Positions 8,738-17,847 of a stretch of DNA of 64,000 nucleotides are shown one piece after another (position 1 is the first letter of the stretch; every line of letters starts with the position of its first letter). This stretch comes from Thermotoga sp. Ku-13t (GTDB lineage Bacteria > Thermotogota > Thermotogae > Thermotogales > DSM-5069). A program made the translations under genes and the position numbers. The notes under the pieces were generated by a model. That model saw nothing but the letters and a program-made list of their open reading frames with translations. It had not been told where the DNA came from and did not search any database. The stretch lies in NCBI RefSeq assembly GCF_011057685.1, contig NZ_LNFY01000011.1, forward strand, positions 234,406 to 298,405, in the 5' to 3' direction.

Positions 8738-10545
8738 AGGACACGAAGTTCATAAGGAACATCTGCACGATCGCCCACATAGACCATGGAAAGACCACTT
8801 TCGTCGACAGGATCCTAGAAATCACCAAGACCGTCGATCCACGAAAGATGCACGAACAGTTCCTCGACCAGATGGACATCGAGAGGGAGCGAGGGATCAC
8901 GATAAAGGCTCAACCCGTCAAGGTGATCTACAACTACGATGGCGAAGATTACGAGATCAACATCATAGACACGCCAGGCCACGTCGACTTCTCCTATGAA
9001 GTGAGCAGGAGCATGGCCGCGTGCGAAGGGGCCGTGCTCATAGTGGATGCCTCGCAGGGAATAGAAGCGCAGACCGTGGCACACAGCTATCTGGCCATCG
9101 AGAACGATCTGGATATAGTGCCGGTGCTGAACAAAATAGACCTTCCGAACGCGAACGTTGAAGAAAGCCTGCAGCAGGTGGTGGACCTGCTCGGAGTTTC
9201 CAGGGAAGAAGTGCTCAAAATGAGTGCGAAAACCGGTGAAGGTGTCGAGCAGGTCCTCAGAGCGATCATCGAGAGGGTCAGACCACCGGAGGGAGACCCG
9301 AACAAACCCTTGAAGGCGCTGATCTTCGACGCGAAGTACGACAAGTACAGGGGAGTCATCGTGTACGTGAGGATCTTCGACGGCGTTCTGAAAAAGAAAG
9401 ACCAGATACTGATCATGTCGACGAACCGGCGTTACGAAGTCGAGGAAGTGGGTGTCTTCACCCCAGCAATGATTCCGACAGACAATCTGGGACCCGGTGA
9501 GGTCGGTTACGTCATTGCAGGTATCAAAGAGGTTTCCGAAGCTAAGGTCGGTGACACGATAACGAATGCGCTGATGCCCGTAGCCGAGCCGTTGCCGGGC
9601 TATCGCGACGTGAAACCCATGGTCTACGCGAGCGTCTTTCCGGGTCTGCCCGAGTACTACGAGGAGCTGAAAAAATCACTCGAAAAGCTCAAACTGAACG
9701 ACTGGGCTTTGACCTTCGAACCGACCACATCACCCGCGCTCGGTTTTGGATTCAGGTGTGGCTTTCTTGGGCTGCTGCACATGGACGTGGTGAGGGAACG
9801 ACTCGAGCGCGAGTTCGAAATGAGCGTGATCATGACGGCCCCCAACGTGGAGTATAAGGTTCTGCTCAGAAACGGTCAGACGCTGATCGTCAACGATCCG
9901 GCGAAGTTTCCCGATGAAGAACTCATAGAGAAAGTCTATGAACCATACGTTCGACTCTCCATCATCACGCCCACCGATTACATGGGTAACATAATGACGC
10001 ACCTGCAGAACGAGAGGAGGGCCACACTTCAGCACACCGAGAACGCCGGAAAGAACAGGATCATCATGTACTTCAAAGCTCCGCTTTCGGAGATCATCAC
10101 AGACTTCTTCGACAAACTCAAGGCGATGAGCAGAGGTTACGCATCCATGGACTATGAGATGCTTGGTTTCGAAGAATCCGAAATCGTCAAGATCACAGTT
10201 TTGGTGAACAGAGAGCCCGTTGACGCCCTCTCGACGCTGGTCCACAAGAGCAAGGCCTACACGGTCGCGAAGAAACTCGTGGAGAAACTCGCGGAACTCA
10301 TTCCGAGGCATCAGTTCGAAATACCGATCCAGGCCAAAGCGGGGGGACGCATCATCGCGAGGGCGGACATCAAAGCGCTCAGGAAGGACGTGCTCGCCAA
10401 GTGTTACGGCGGTGATGTGACTAGGAAGATGAAGCTCCTGGAGAAACAGAAGGAAGGAAAGAAGAAGCTCAGAGAGATCGGTCAGGTGAGCATCCCCCAG
10501 GAAGCGTTCCTCGCAATACTGAAAATAGGTGAGGAAGAAAAGTGA
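8734..10545 (+). CDS. lepA: Elongation factor 4 (LepA)
   Basis: A 603-residue translational GTPase that remodels stalled or mistranslocated ribosomes. GTP-binding motifs are clear: AHIDHGKTT (G1), DTPGH (G3) and NKID (G4). Domain II and the EF-G-like domains III and V follow. The LepA-specific C-terminal domain is recognisable by AKAGGRIIARADIKALRKDVLAKCYGGD (quoted in part: KCYGGDVTRKMKLLEKQK). Full length for the family. The TTG start overlaps the peptidase stop by 4 nt, with GGGGGTAG upstream as ribosome-binding site. Confidence 0.97.
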   Translation: MKDTKFIRNICTIAHIDHGKTTFVDRILEITKTVDPRKMHEQFLDQMDIERERGITIKAQPVKVIYNYDGEDYEINIIDTPGHVDFSYEVSRSMAACEGAVLIVDASQGIEAQTVAHSYLAIENDLDIVPVLNKIDLPNANVEESLQQVVDLLGVSREEVLKMSAKTGEGVEQVLRAIIERVRPPEGDPNKPLKALIFDAKYDKYRGVIVYVRIFDGVLKKKDQILIMSTNRRYEVEEVGVFTPAMIPTDNLGPGEVGYVIAGIKEVSEAKVGDTITNALMPVAEPLPGYRDVKPMVYASVFPGLPEYYEELKKSLEKLKLNDWALTFEPTTSPALGFGFRCGFLGLLHMDVVRERLEREFEMSVIMTAPNVEYKVLLRNGQTLIVNDPAKFPDEELIEKVYEPYVRLSIITPTDYMGNIMTHLQNERRATLQHTENAGKNRIIMYFKAPLSEIITDFFDKLKAMSRGYASMDYEMLGFEESEIVKITVLVNREPVDALSTLVHKSKAYTVAKKLVEKLAELIPRHQFEIPIQAKAGGRIIARADIKALRKDVLAKCYGGDVTRKMKLLEKQKEGKKKLREIGQVSIPQEAFLAILKIGEEEK

Positions 10546-10610
10546 GAAATCTGTTGGAATCATACCTCAACTTTTAATCTTCGGGCAACCCACGCCATTG
10601 CATTGGTGAA

Positions 10611-10616
10611 TATAAT
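10611..10616 (+). promoter_or_regulatory. Candidate -10 element for ruvC-polC
   Basis: A perfect TATAAT lies in the 100-bp gap after lepA, with its end about 30 nt before the ruvC start. A TG lies two bases further upstream than in a canonical extended -10. There is no good -35 at the standard distance. It marks the start of the ruvC-polC transcription unit. Confidence 0.5.
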
Positions 10617-10646
10617 CATGACTGCCCACCGATTGGGGTGTTGCCT

Positions 10647-11138
10647 TTGAAAATACTTGGACTCGACCCCGGCTTTGGTACGTTCGGATACGGCGTCATC
10701 GAGGCTTCGAAGAACAGGCTGCGGCACGTCGCTCACGGGGTCATCATCACAGAGAAAGATGAACCTATCCAGTTGAGATTGAAAAACCTTTACTATCAGA
10801 TCAAAAAGATTGTCGAACAGCATTCACCGGATGAAGTGGCTGTGGAACAACTGTTTTTCTACAGAAACGTGACCACAGCGATCGCCGTCGGAGAAGCGCG
10901 AGGTGTTTCGCTTCTCGCGGTGGTCGAGTGCGACGTTCCGATCTTTGAATACACACCTCAGATGGTCAAAAAGGCTGTCACCGGCAGTGGGAAGGCAACG
11001 AAGGCCGACGTTCAGAAGTGGGTCATGCTGTTGCTGGGACTCGAAGAAAAACCGAGGCCGGACGACGCAGCCGACGCGCTCGCGATAGCGATATGTCACG
11101 CACATCTGAGAGAGTTCGAGCGGAGGTTCTCGCCATGA
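10647..11138 (+). CDS. ruvC: Crossover junction endodeoxyribonuclease RuvC
   Basis: A 163-residue Holliday-junction resolvase of the RNase H fold. The four acidic residues are visible: D7 in GLDPG, the Glu in AVEQLFF, and the two Asp in the C-terminal RPDDAADALA. I chose the TTG at 10647 (MKILGLDPG) because GGGGTG at 10635-10640 gives a 6-nt Shine-Dalgarno spacing. A GTG at 10638 is in frame but falls inside that site. The stop codon overlaps the polC start in an ATGA, so resolvase and replicative polymerase are coupled. Confidence 0.93.
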   Translation: MKILGLDPGFGTFGYGVIEASKNRLRHVAHGVIITEKDEPIQLRLKNLYYQIKKIVEQHSPDEVAVEQLFFYRNVTTAIAVGEARGVSLLAVVECDVPIFEYTPQMVKKAVTGSGKATKADVQKWVMLLLGLEEKPRPDDAADALAIAICHAHLREFERRFSP

Positions 11139-14100
11139 AAAGAGTGTTCGTTGAAAGCCCGAAAACTGACCTGAAACAGATCGCCGAATCGCTGGGAGTG
11201 AGTTTGGAGGAATCCTGTACAGTTCACGGCGTCACTTTCGACGCGATCACCAACACTCTGCTCATCAGGGTGGATAAGCAGTTCTCCCGCTACCAGGCGC
11301 TCTGTGAGAGACTCTCTCAGGAACTCGGTGCCCACGTTGTTTTTCAGTTCATGGAGGCCACTATAGAGCTCGAAAAACTCAGAAAAGAGCTGAACGGTAG
11401 CTTTCCGTACGTTCACGATGTTGTCGTTTTCCAAGATAGAGTGATACTGAAGGTGACCGGAGACTTCGGTAGAGAGAGGATCAACGGAAAACTGAGCGAT
11501 GTCAGTAAGAAGATAGAAGCGCTCACGGGTGTGAAAAGGCCAATCGAGATAGAAGTCGTGCAACCCCCCATGGAGATCGTCGAACAACCTGTCGTCGTGG
11601 TTGAAGAAAAACCAAAGAAAAAACGAAAGACATTGAAATTTCACACCCCATCGAACTTACCGACCGAATCCGGCAAGGTCAAAGTCGAAGGAATCGTCTT
11701 CAAAACGGACCTGAGAGAGGGCAAGAAACGCATCCTCTTTGTGTACATAACGGACAAACTCGACTCTCTCATGTGCGTGTTGACGAACAGCAACATAGAC
11801 AAGTTCCTCGCCACGGTGCAGGAGCAGGATCGCGTGCTTTTCGATGGAACGTTGAAGTTCGATGAGAGTGGAGAACCCACGCTCTACGTCGACGAGTTCG
11901 AAAAGCTTGAAAATCACGACAGAACAGACGAAGCTCCACAGAAAAGGGTTGAACTGCATGCGCACAGCAAGTTCAGCGATCTCGATAGCGTTCTCGACAT
12001 AGAAGCCTACGTGAAGACCGCCGCCAGATGGGGCTGGAAAGCGATCGCGCTCACGGACCACGGCGTGGTGCAGGGCATACCACAGTTCTTCGAAATGTGC
12101 AAAAATTATGGAATAAAGCCCATCTTCGGCATCGAAGCGTACATCGTAAACGACGCGGAACCCATCGTACTGAACGGTGAGGACGTCGATGTCCAGTCGA
12201 GCCGATACGTGGTCGTGGATCTGGAAACCACGGGGCTCCATCCCATGTTCAACGAAATCATAGAGATCGGCGCTGTCGTCATCGAAAATGGAGAGATCGT
12301 TCAGGAATTTCACAGATTGATCAGGCCGAAGGAGAAGCTTGACAGTTTCACCGTTCAGTTCACTGGTATCACCGATGAGATGCTTCAGGATCAACCGCCG
12401 ATCGAAGAGGTACTCAATGAGTTTTTGAAATTCTGCGAAAACAGCGTGCTCGTCGCCCACAACGCAAACTTCGATTACAGATTCCTCAGATACTACGTTG
12501 AAAAATTCTGCGGCGTCCAGTGGACCTTGCCGGTCGTGGATACGCTTGCGCTGGCGAAGAGGCTGGTTCGACTGTCGAGTTACAATTTGGAAAAACTCGT
12601 CTCTCACTTCAAAATAGGTGCATTCAAGCATCACAGGGCGCTCGAAGATGCGAAGGTCACCGCAAAGGTGTTCCTGGAGCTTTTGAAAATCTTGAAAGAA
12701 AAAGGTATGGCTAGCTTCAAAAAGATCGAATCTTCCCACAAGGAAGCGCTCGTCACTCAGTCCAAACCCTTCCACGCCACCATCCTTGTCCAGAACAGGG
12801 AAGGTTTGAAAAATCTCTACAAGCTTGTCTCCAATGCGCACGTGAAGTACTTCCACAGCGTGCCCCGCATACCGAAGAGCGAACTCCAGACGATGAGAGC
12901 AGGCCTTCTGATCGGAAGCGCGTGCGTGGCGGGTGAACTGGTGCAGGAGATCCTGTCCGGGGCGAACGAAGAAGAGATCGAGGAAGTCGCATCTTTCTAC
13001 GATTTCATAGAGATCATGCCGCTGGACCTGCTGCCCACGATCAACGATCTGGGACTGTCGCGTGAAAAACTCAAGCAGGTCTACAGAAGACTCTACGAGA
13101 TAGGAGAAAAACTCAAGATACCCGTTGTGATGACGGGCGATGTGCACTTTTTAGATCCGGAGGATGAAAAGGTCAGAAAAGTGCTCATGGCTCCCCAGAG
13201 CGAAACGATCCAGGAACAACCGAACGCATGCCTGAGAACCACCAAGGAAATGATGCAGGCCGCTCTGGAGATACTGGAGGATGAAACGAAGGCGCACAAC
13301 GTGGCCGTCAGGTATCCAAACCAGATCGCAGACAGTATCGAATTCATCGTACCGCTCGAGAAGAAGCTTCACACTCCGAAGATCGAAGGTGCGGAGGAGC
13401 AGATCAAGAATCTGACGATGCGCAGAGCCATCGAAATCTACGGTGATCCGCTGCCTGAGCCGGTTCAGAAGCGAATCGACAAGGAGCTCAACGCGATCAT
13501 AAACCACGGTTACGCAGTGCTCTATCTGATCGCGAAGAAGATGGTCGACAAGTCCCTCTCTGATGGTTACGTGGTGGGTTCCCGCGGTTCGGTCGGATCC
13601 TCGCTCGTTGCGCACCTGCTCGGTATAACGGAAGTCAACCCGCTGCCACCGCATTACTACTGCAGAGAATGTCATTACATAGAGTTCGACGAATCCGGAC
13701 GCTACGGCTCTGGTTTTGATCTGCCGAGGAAGAACTGTCCGAGGTGCGGTAAGCCACTCGAGCGCAACGGTCAGGACATACCATTCGAAACCTTCATGGG
13801 TTTCGAGGGAGACAAGGTCCCGGACATAGACCTGAATTTCTCAGGAGAATACCAGGACGAAGCCCACAGGTTCGTCGAAGAACTGTTCGGGAAGAACTAC
13901 GTCTACAGGGCGGGTACGATAAACACCATAGCGTCACGGACGGCTTACGGTTTCGTGAGAGCCTTCGAAGAGAAGCTTGGAAGAAAAGTGAGAAAGGCCG
14001 AGATGGAACGACTCGCGGCGGCGATCACGGGCGTGAAGAGGACCACGGGACAGCATCCCGGAGGTCTCATGATCATACCCAAAGAGTTCGAGGTGTACGA

Positions 14101-15244
14101 TTTCACACCGGTGCAGTATCCTGCGAACACGAAGGAAGCCAAGGTGTTCACGACGCACTTCGACTACGAATCCATTCACGACGACCTTGTCAAGATAGAC
14201 GCGCTCGGTCACGATGATCCAACCTTCATCAAGATCCTGAAAGACCTGACAGGTATAAACCCGATGAACGTACCCATGGACGATGAGAAAACGCTCAAGA
14301 TCTTCTCGAGCCTCGAACCGCTGGGCATCAAACCCCAGGATCTGGACAACAGGACCGACGTGGGGACGCTGGGAATTCCCGAATTCGGAACGCAGTTCGT
14401 CAGGGGCATGCTCACAGAAACGAGACCGAAGAGCTTCGCTGACCTCGTTAGGATTTCCGGGCTCTCCCACGGTACGGACGTCTGGCTCAACAACGCTCGC
14501 GACTGGATAGAACAGGGCAAAGCCACGCTGTCCGAGGTCATCGCCTGCAGGGATGACATCATGAACTACCTCATCAAAATGGGTATGAACGCGTCCAGGG
14601 CTTTCAAAATCATGGAGAACGTGAGAAAGGGTAAGGGTCTGAGCGAGGAAGACGAAAAGCTCATGCGTGAACTGGGTGTACCCGAGTGGTACATAGAATC
14701 GTGCAAACGCATAAAGTACCTCTTCCCGAAGGCGCACGCCGCCGCCTACGTGAGCATGGCGTTCAGAATTGCCTACTTCAAGGTTCATCATCCTCTCGCC
14801 TTCTACGCGGCTTTCTTCACTCTGAAGGGAGAAGAGTTCGACATAGATGCGGCGTTGCATGGGCCAGAGCTGGTCAGGAAGAAGCTGGCAGAGCTCTCCA
14901 CTCTGAGCGAAAAAGACGTGCGTGATAAGGCGGCAGAAACAACCCTCGAAGTCATGCTGGAAATGTTCGCGCGCGGCTTTTCTTTCCTGCCTCCGAACAT
15001 AAACAAATCGCACGCGAAGCTTTTCCTCATAGAAGGAAAGAAACTCAGGATCCCCTTCAACAAACTCCCTAACCTTGGAGACAATGCCGCCGAATCGATA
15101 GTCAAAGCGAGGAACGATAAACCCTTCAGTTCCCTCGAAGACATCCTGAAGAGGACGAAGCTGAACAAGGCGCACCTGGACATCTTCAGAAAGTACGTCG
15201 AGCTCGAAGGCCTGCCGGAGAAGGAACAGATCAGCCTGTTCTGA
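11135..15244 (+). CDS. polC: DNA polymerase III PolC-type alpha subunit
   Basis: A C-family replicative polymerase of 1369 residues. Domain order is the PolC one: an N-terminal domain, an OB fold, a PHP domain (ELHAHSKFSDLDS, ALTDHGV) split by a DEDDh proofreading exonuclease (VVVDLETTGLHP, HHRALEDAK), then the polymerase core, with a CRECHYIEF and CPRCGKPL zinc-like cysteine set typical of PolC. The palm contains DKVPDIDLNFSGEYQ. I set the start at the ATG at 11135, preceded by CGGAGGT, rather than further upstream in the ruvC coding sequence. The frame is open back to 11018, but the ATGA overlap with the ruvC stop supports 11135. Confidence 0.97.
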   Translation: MKRVFVESPKTDLKQIAESLGVSLEESCTVHGVTFDAITNTLLIRVDKQFSRYQALCERLSQELGAHVVFQFMEATIELEKLRKELNGSFPYVHDVVVFQDRVILKVTGDFGRERINGKLSDVSKKIEALTGVKRPIEIEVVQPPMEIVEQPVVVVEEKPKKKRKTLKFHTPSNLPTESGKVKVEGIVFKTDLREGKKRILFVYITDKLDSLMCVLTNSNIDKFLATVQEQDRVLFDGTLKFDESGEPTLYVDEFEKLENHDRTDEAPQKRVELHAHSKFSDLDSVLDIEAYVKTAARWGWKAIALTDHGVVQGIPQFFEMCKNYGIKPIFGIEAYIVNDAEPIVLNGEDVDVQSSRYVVVDLETTGLHPMFNEIIEIGAVVIENGEIVQEFHRLIRPKEKLDSFTVQFTGITDEMLQDQPPIEEVLNEFLKFCENSVLVAHNANFDYRFLRYYVEKFCGVQWTLPVVDTLALAKRLVRLSSYNLEKLVSHFKIGAFKHHRALEDAKVTAKVFLELLKILKEKGMASFKKIESSHKEALVTQSKPFHATILVQNREGLKNLYKLVSNAHVKYFHSVPRIPKSELQTMRAGLLIGSACVAGELVQEILSGANEEEIEEVASFYDFIEIMPLDLLPTINDLGLSREKLKQVYRRLYEIGEKLKIPVVMTGDVHFLDPEDEKVRKVLMAPQSETIQEQPNACLRTTKEMMQAALEILEDETKAHNVAVRYPNQIADSIEFIVPLEKKLHTPKIEGAEEQIKNLTMRRAIEIYGDPLPEPVQKRIDKELNAIINHGYAVLYLIAKKMVDKSLSDGYVVGSRGSVGSSLVAHLLGITEVNPLPPHYYCRECHYIEFDESGRYGSGFDLPRKNCPRCGKPLERNGQDIPFETFMGFEGDKVPDIDLNFSGEYQDEAHRFVEELFGKNYVYRAGTINTIASRTAYGFVRAFEEKLGRKVRKAEMERLAAAITGVKRTTGQHPGGLMIIPKEFEVYDFTPVQYPANTKEAKVFTTHFDYESIHDDLVKIDALGHDDPTFIKILKDLTGINPMNVPMDDEKTLKIFSSLEPLGIKPQDLDNRTDVGTLGIPEFGTQFVRGMLTETRPKSFADLVRISGLSHGTDVWLNNARDWIEQGKATLSEVIACRDDIMNYLIKMGMNASRAFKIMENVRKGKGLSEEDEKLMRELGVPEWYIESCKRIKYLFPKAHAAAYVSMAFRIAYFKVHHPLAFYAAFFTLKGEEFDIDAALHGPELVRKKLAELSTLSEKDVRDKAAETTLEVMLEMFARGFSFLPPNINKSHAKLFLIEGKKLRIPFNKLPNLGDNAAESIVKARNDKPFSSLEDILKRTKLNKAHLDIFRKYVELEGLPEKEQISLF

Positions 15245-15264
15245 AAAATCTGTACAATAGTCTT

Positions 15265-15311
15265 AAGGAGGTAGTTCACCCTTTTCATCGCCGGGTGAAC
15301 TCGGTGCGTGA
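15265..15311 (+). promoter_or_regulatory. Shine-Dalgarno/hairpin/start arrangement of rsmG
   Basis: AAGGAGGT (15265-15272) is a near-perfect Shine-Dalgarno but lies 35 nt from the first plausible start codon. The gap is filled by an inverted repeat with 9-bp perfect arms, AGTTCACCC (15273-15281) and GGGTGAACT (15293-15301), with an 11-nt loop. Folding it would leave 6 nt between hairpin and the GTG at 15308, or 9 nt to the ATG at 15311. No U-run follows the hairpin, so it does not look like a terminator. Confidence 0.7.
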
Positions 15312-16012
15312 TGCAGCGGGAAATCTCGAAGTACTGCGAGAAGGTCGTAGCGATCCTGAAAGCATACGGGCTGGAACTGAACGAACACAAGATCGAGTTG
15401 ATCGCACGTTACTTGCTCGCGCTGATCGAAGCACCGATGAATCTGTCCGGGATCGATGATTTTGAAGAAGCCGTGCACAAGCACGTTGCCGACGTTTTGT
15501 TGCCGATCGAAGGCGTCGAGGGCGATCTGCTCGACGTCGGAACCGGTGGAGGCGTGCTGGGTGTGATCCTATCGATAGTTTTTCCGACGAGGGCCGTCTT
15601 GGTCGATTCGTCGAAGAAGAAGACTGCCTGGCTTTCAAGAACTGTGGAAGCACTCGGCCTGAGAAACGTGGAAGTGATGTGTGTGAGGGTGGAAAGCCTC
15701 GCCGATCGGTACAGAGAAAGTTTCGACTACGTTACCGCACGCGCGGTGGCAACCTTACGGATTTTGCTCGAACTCTGCGTGCCGTTTTGCAAAGTGGAAG
15801 GTTCGTTGCTCTTTTACAAGGGTCCAAACTGGTTGGAAGAGGTGGAGCAGGCGAAGAGGGCGATGGAACTGTTGAAAGTCCGTCTGGAGCAAAACGTTGA
15901 TTACGAACTTCTGAGCGGTGAAAAGAGAACGCTTTTGAAATTCAAAAAGCTCGCACCGACCGAGCCAATCTATCCGAGGAGTACGAAGAAGATTTTGAAA
16001 CGTCCTCTGTGA
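15308..16012 (+). CDS. rsmG: 16S rRNA (guanine-527-N7)-methyltransferase RsmG
   Basis: A 234-residue Rossmann-fold methyltransferase that modifies G527 in the 530 loop of 16S rRNA using S-adenosylmethionine. The cofactor loop LLDVGTGGGVLG, the acidic residue at the end of beta2 (AVLVDSSKKKTAW) and the family segment DYVTARAVATL are present. Length is normal. The start is GTG 15308 or ATG 15311. The unusual leader hairpin that brings a distant Shine-Dalgarno close is described separately. It follows polC after 63 nt. The C-terminal basic tail (STKKILKRPL) resembles that of Thermotoga homologues. Confidence 0.93.
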   Translation: MMQREISKYCEKVVAILKAYGLELNEHKIELIARYLLALIEAPMNLSGIDDFEEAVHKHVADVLLPIEGVEGDLLDVGTGGGVLGVILSIVFPTRAVLVDSSKKKTAWLSRTVEALGLRNVEVMCVRVESLADRYRESFDYVTARAVATLRILLELCVPFCKVEGSLLFYKGPNWLEEVEQAKRAMELLKVRLEQNVDYELLSGEKRTLLKFKKLAPTEPIYPRSTKKILKRPL

Positions 16013-16022
16013 GGGTGAAGGT

Positions 16023-16760
16023 ATGCTGTTGCTGAGAACATGGAACTTTTCTGGAAGGACGAACATGGCGATGGACGTGGTTCTCGCAGAGACAGTCAAA
16101 GAACCTTTGCTCAGGCTCTACACCTGGGCGAGGCCGACGCTGTCTCTCGGAAGGCACCAGAAACGGATCGAACTGAACGTGGATTACATGAGACAAAAAG
16201 GCATAGAATGCGTCGTCAGACCCACGGGTGGCAGGGCTGTACTGCACCAGGACGAACTCACGTACGCGTTCATCGTGCCAGCCTCGCACGAACTTGCCAG
16301 GAAAAATCTGGAGGAGTTCCATCGAATTGTGAGCGAGAGGGTCTTTCTGGCAGTGAGAAAGCTCGGATTCGATGTGAAGATGGAAGCCCGAAAGAGAACG
16401 ATGGCGAAGAGCCCTGCATGCTTCGATTCGCCAGGCGTGTACGAAATCACACTGAACGGGAAAAAACTCGTTGGCAGCGCTCAGATGAGGACCAGAGACT
16501 TCGTGCTCGAACACGGTTCGATACTGCTGAAGAGTCACGTCGAAGAATACGCACGATGCCTGAACCTGAATCCTGACAGTTTGAAAGAAAAGTTCGTCGG
16601 CCTTCAGGAAGTGAAAGATGTTACCTTGGAAGAGCTCGAGAAGAGCCTGATCGAATCATTCTGCGAGTCGTTCGGACCAGCCGAAAGTTTCACACTCAGC
16701 TTCGAGCTCCTGAATCGAATCTACGAGAGGGAGGTTCAGTTCGGTTGCCCGGTAAATTGA
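16023..16760 (+). CDS. Lipoate-protein ligase / octanoyltransferase (LipM-like)
   Basis: A 245-residue member of the biotin/lipoate protein ligase fold. Conserved features are RRPTGGR-type VVRPTGGRAVLH, a Lys in NGKKLVGSAQMR, and HGSILL. The segment PACFDSPGVYEI has a cysteine at the position used as nucleophile by LipM/LipL octanoyltransferases, so octanoyl transfer to lipoyl domains such as glycine-cleavage H protein is more likely than ATP-dependent lipoate ligation. The two activities cannot be fully separated by sequence. ATG start, 10 nt after rsmG. Its last 16 nt overlap rsmI. Confidence 0.82.
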   Translation: MLLLRTWNFSGRTNMAMDVVLAETVKEPLLRLYTWARPTLSLGRHQKRIELNVDYMRQKGIECVVRPTGGRAVLHQDELTYAFIVPASHELARKNLEEFHRIVSERVFLAVRKLGFDVKMEARKRTMAKSPACFDSPGVYEITLNGKKLVGSAQMRTRDFVLEHGSILLKSHVEEYARCLNLNPDSLKEKFVGLQEVKDVTLEELEKSLIESFCESFGPAESFTLSFELLNRIYEREVQFGCPVN

Positions 16761-17425
16761 CGATCGTCGGTACCCCCATCGGTAACATGCTCGACATGAC
16801 GATAAGGGCCATCAAAGCGCTGCGAGAAGCGGACGTCATCCTCGCCGAGGACACCAGAAGGACCTTGAAGTTGCTCAAGTTCTACAGGATCGAGAACAAA
16901 CAGCTTTTGTCCTACGGCGTTCACAACCAGACCAAGAGCATACCGATGATACTGAAGCTCCTCAGCGAGGGAAAGAAGGTGTGCCTGGTCACCGATTCGG
17001 GGATGCCGGGCGTCGCCGATCCCGGAGGCTATCTGGTCGATGCGTGCTGGAGGAAGGGTATCGAGCTCGACATCATGCCGGGTCCCAGCGCCCTGACGAG
17101 TGCGATGGCACTGTGCGGTTTCGACACATCACGCGTCATGTTCGTGGGTTTCCTGCCACGCGGTAAGAAGAGGAGGAAGCTCTTGAGAGAATTGAAAGGC
17201 AAGAAACTCGTTCTCATCTTCTTCGAAGCGGCGATCAGGATGCAGGCAACGCTCAAGGACATACTGGAAATCTTTGGAGACTGCGAGATCTTCATCGCCC
17301 GGGAGATGACGAAGATGTTTCAGCAACTGTACAGAGGAAAGGTCAGCGAGGCACTGGAGCACTTTAAGGATGTGAGGGGCGAGATCACCGTAGCTCTGAA
17401 CCTCAAGGGGAGGGAGGAAGCTTGA
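16745..17425 (+). CDS. rsmI: 16S rRNA (cytidine-1402-2'-O)-methyltransferase RsmI
   Basis: A 226-residue tetrapyrrole-methylase-fold enzyme that adds the 2'-O-methyl group of C1402 in the ribosomal P site. Hallmarks are TIVGTPIGNMLDMTIRAI, ILAEDTRRT, VTDSGMPGVADPG and MPGPSALTSAMALCG. It is somewhat shorter than the E. coli protein because the C-terminal extension is absent, as in many thermophiles. The TTG start lies inside the previous gene with GGGAGGTT upstream. The stop overlaps the following MarR gene by 4 nt. Confidence 0.95.
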   Translation: MPGKLTIVGTPIGNMLDMTIRAIKALREADVILAEDTRRTLKLLKFYRIENKQLLSYGVHNQTKSIPMILKLLSEGKKVCLVTDSGMPGVADPGGYLVDACWRKGIELDIMPGPSALTSAMALCGFDTSRVMFVGFLPRGKKRRKLLRELKGKKLVLIFFEAAIRMQATLKDILEIFGDCEIFIAREMTKMFQQLYRGKVSEALEHFKDVRGEITVALNLKGREEA

Positions 17426-17847
17426 AGAAGGAAATCGAAAAGCTCCTCAGGGAGATCTGTTTCACCGTGAAGGTCGAGGGGAGGCTGGTGCTGAAAGAGT
17501 ACCCCATCACGAGCGCCCAGTTCGACCTGTTGCAGAGGCTTTACTTCAGAGGGCCCATGAAGATGGTCGATCTGAGTCAGTCCCTCGGCATAGCGAAGAG
17601 TACGCTGAGTGGAATCGTAAAAAGGCTCGAAAACGTCGGATACGTCGAAAGAAAGCGTGGAACGGACAAAAGAGTGTACATGCTGTCCGTCACGGACGAA
17701 GGACGGAGAATCATCGAGAACGTGATAGAAAGACGGGTGGAATTCATAGGTAGGGTTCTGGAAAGAATTGGGGAAGAACGTTCGAGAGAACTTTTGAGGT
17801 TGCTCGAAGTCTTGAGGAAAGAGATGGAAAAATGCAGAAGCTCTTGA
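17422..17847 (+). CDS. MarR family transcriptional regulator
   Basis: A 141-residue winged-helix repressor-type protein. The recognition helix region is MVDLSQSLGIAKSTLSGIVKRLENVGYVERK, quoted here by its ends (MVDLSQSLG ... RLENVGYVER), and the wing is RGTDKRVYMLSVTDEGRRI. Dimerisation helices flank it. MarR proteins usually respond to small phenolic or oxidant ligands; the ligand is unknown here. It starts at a TTG overlapping the rsmI stop and its own 3' end overlaps the PEGA gene by 16 nt. It is therefore placed to control or be co-expressed with the envelope genes that follow. No operator was identified. Confidence 0.88.
   Translation: MKKEIEKLLREICFTVKVEGRLVLKEYPITSAQFDLLQRLYFRGPMKMVDLSQSLGIAKSTLSGIVKRLENVGYVERKRGTDKRVYMLSVTDEGRRIIENVIERRVEFIGRVLERIGEERSRELLRLLEVLRKEMEKCRSS

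Noticed and set aside
11657..13147. 496-codon minus-strand frame opposite polC
   Set aside because: Antisense to well-conserved PolC exonuclease and PHP parts; no promoter or domain.
15273..15301. Hairpin after polC read as an intrinsic terminator
   Set aside because: No T run follows, and the stem is placed exactly between a strong Shine-Dalgarno and the rsmG start.
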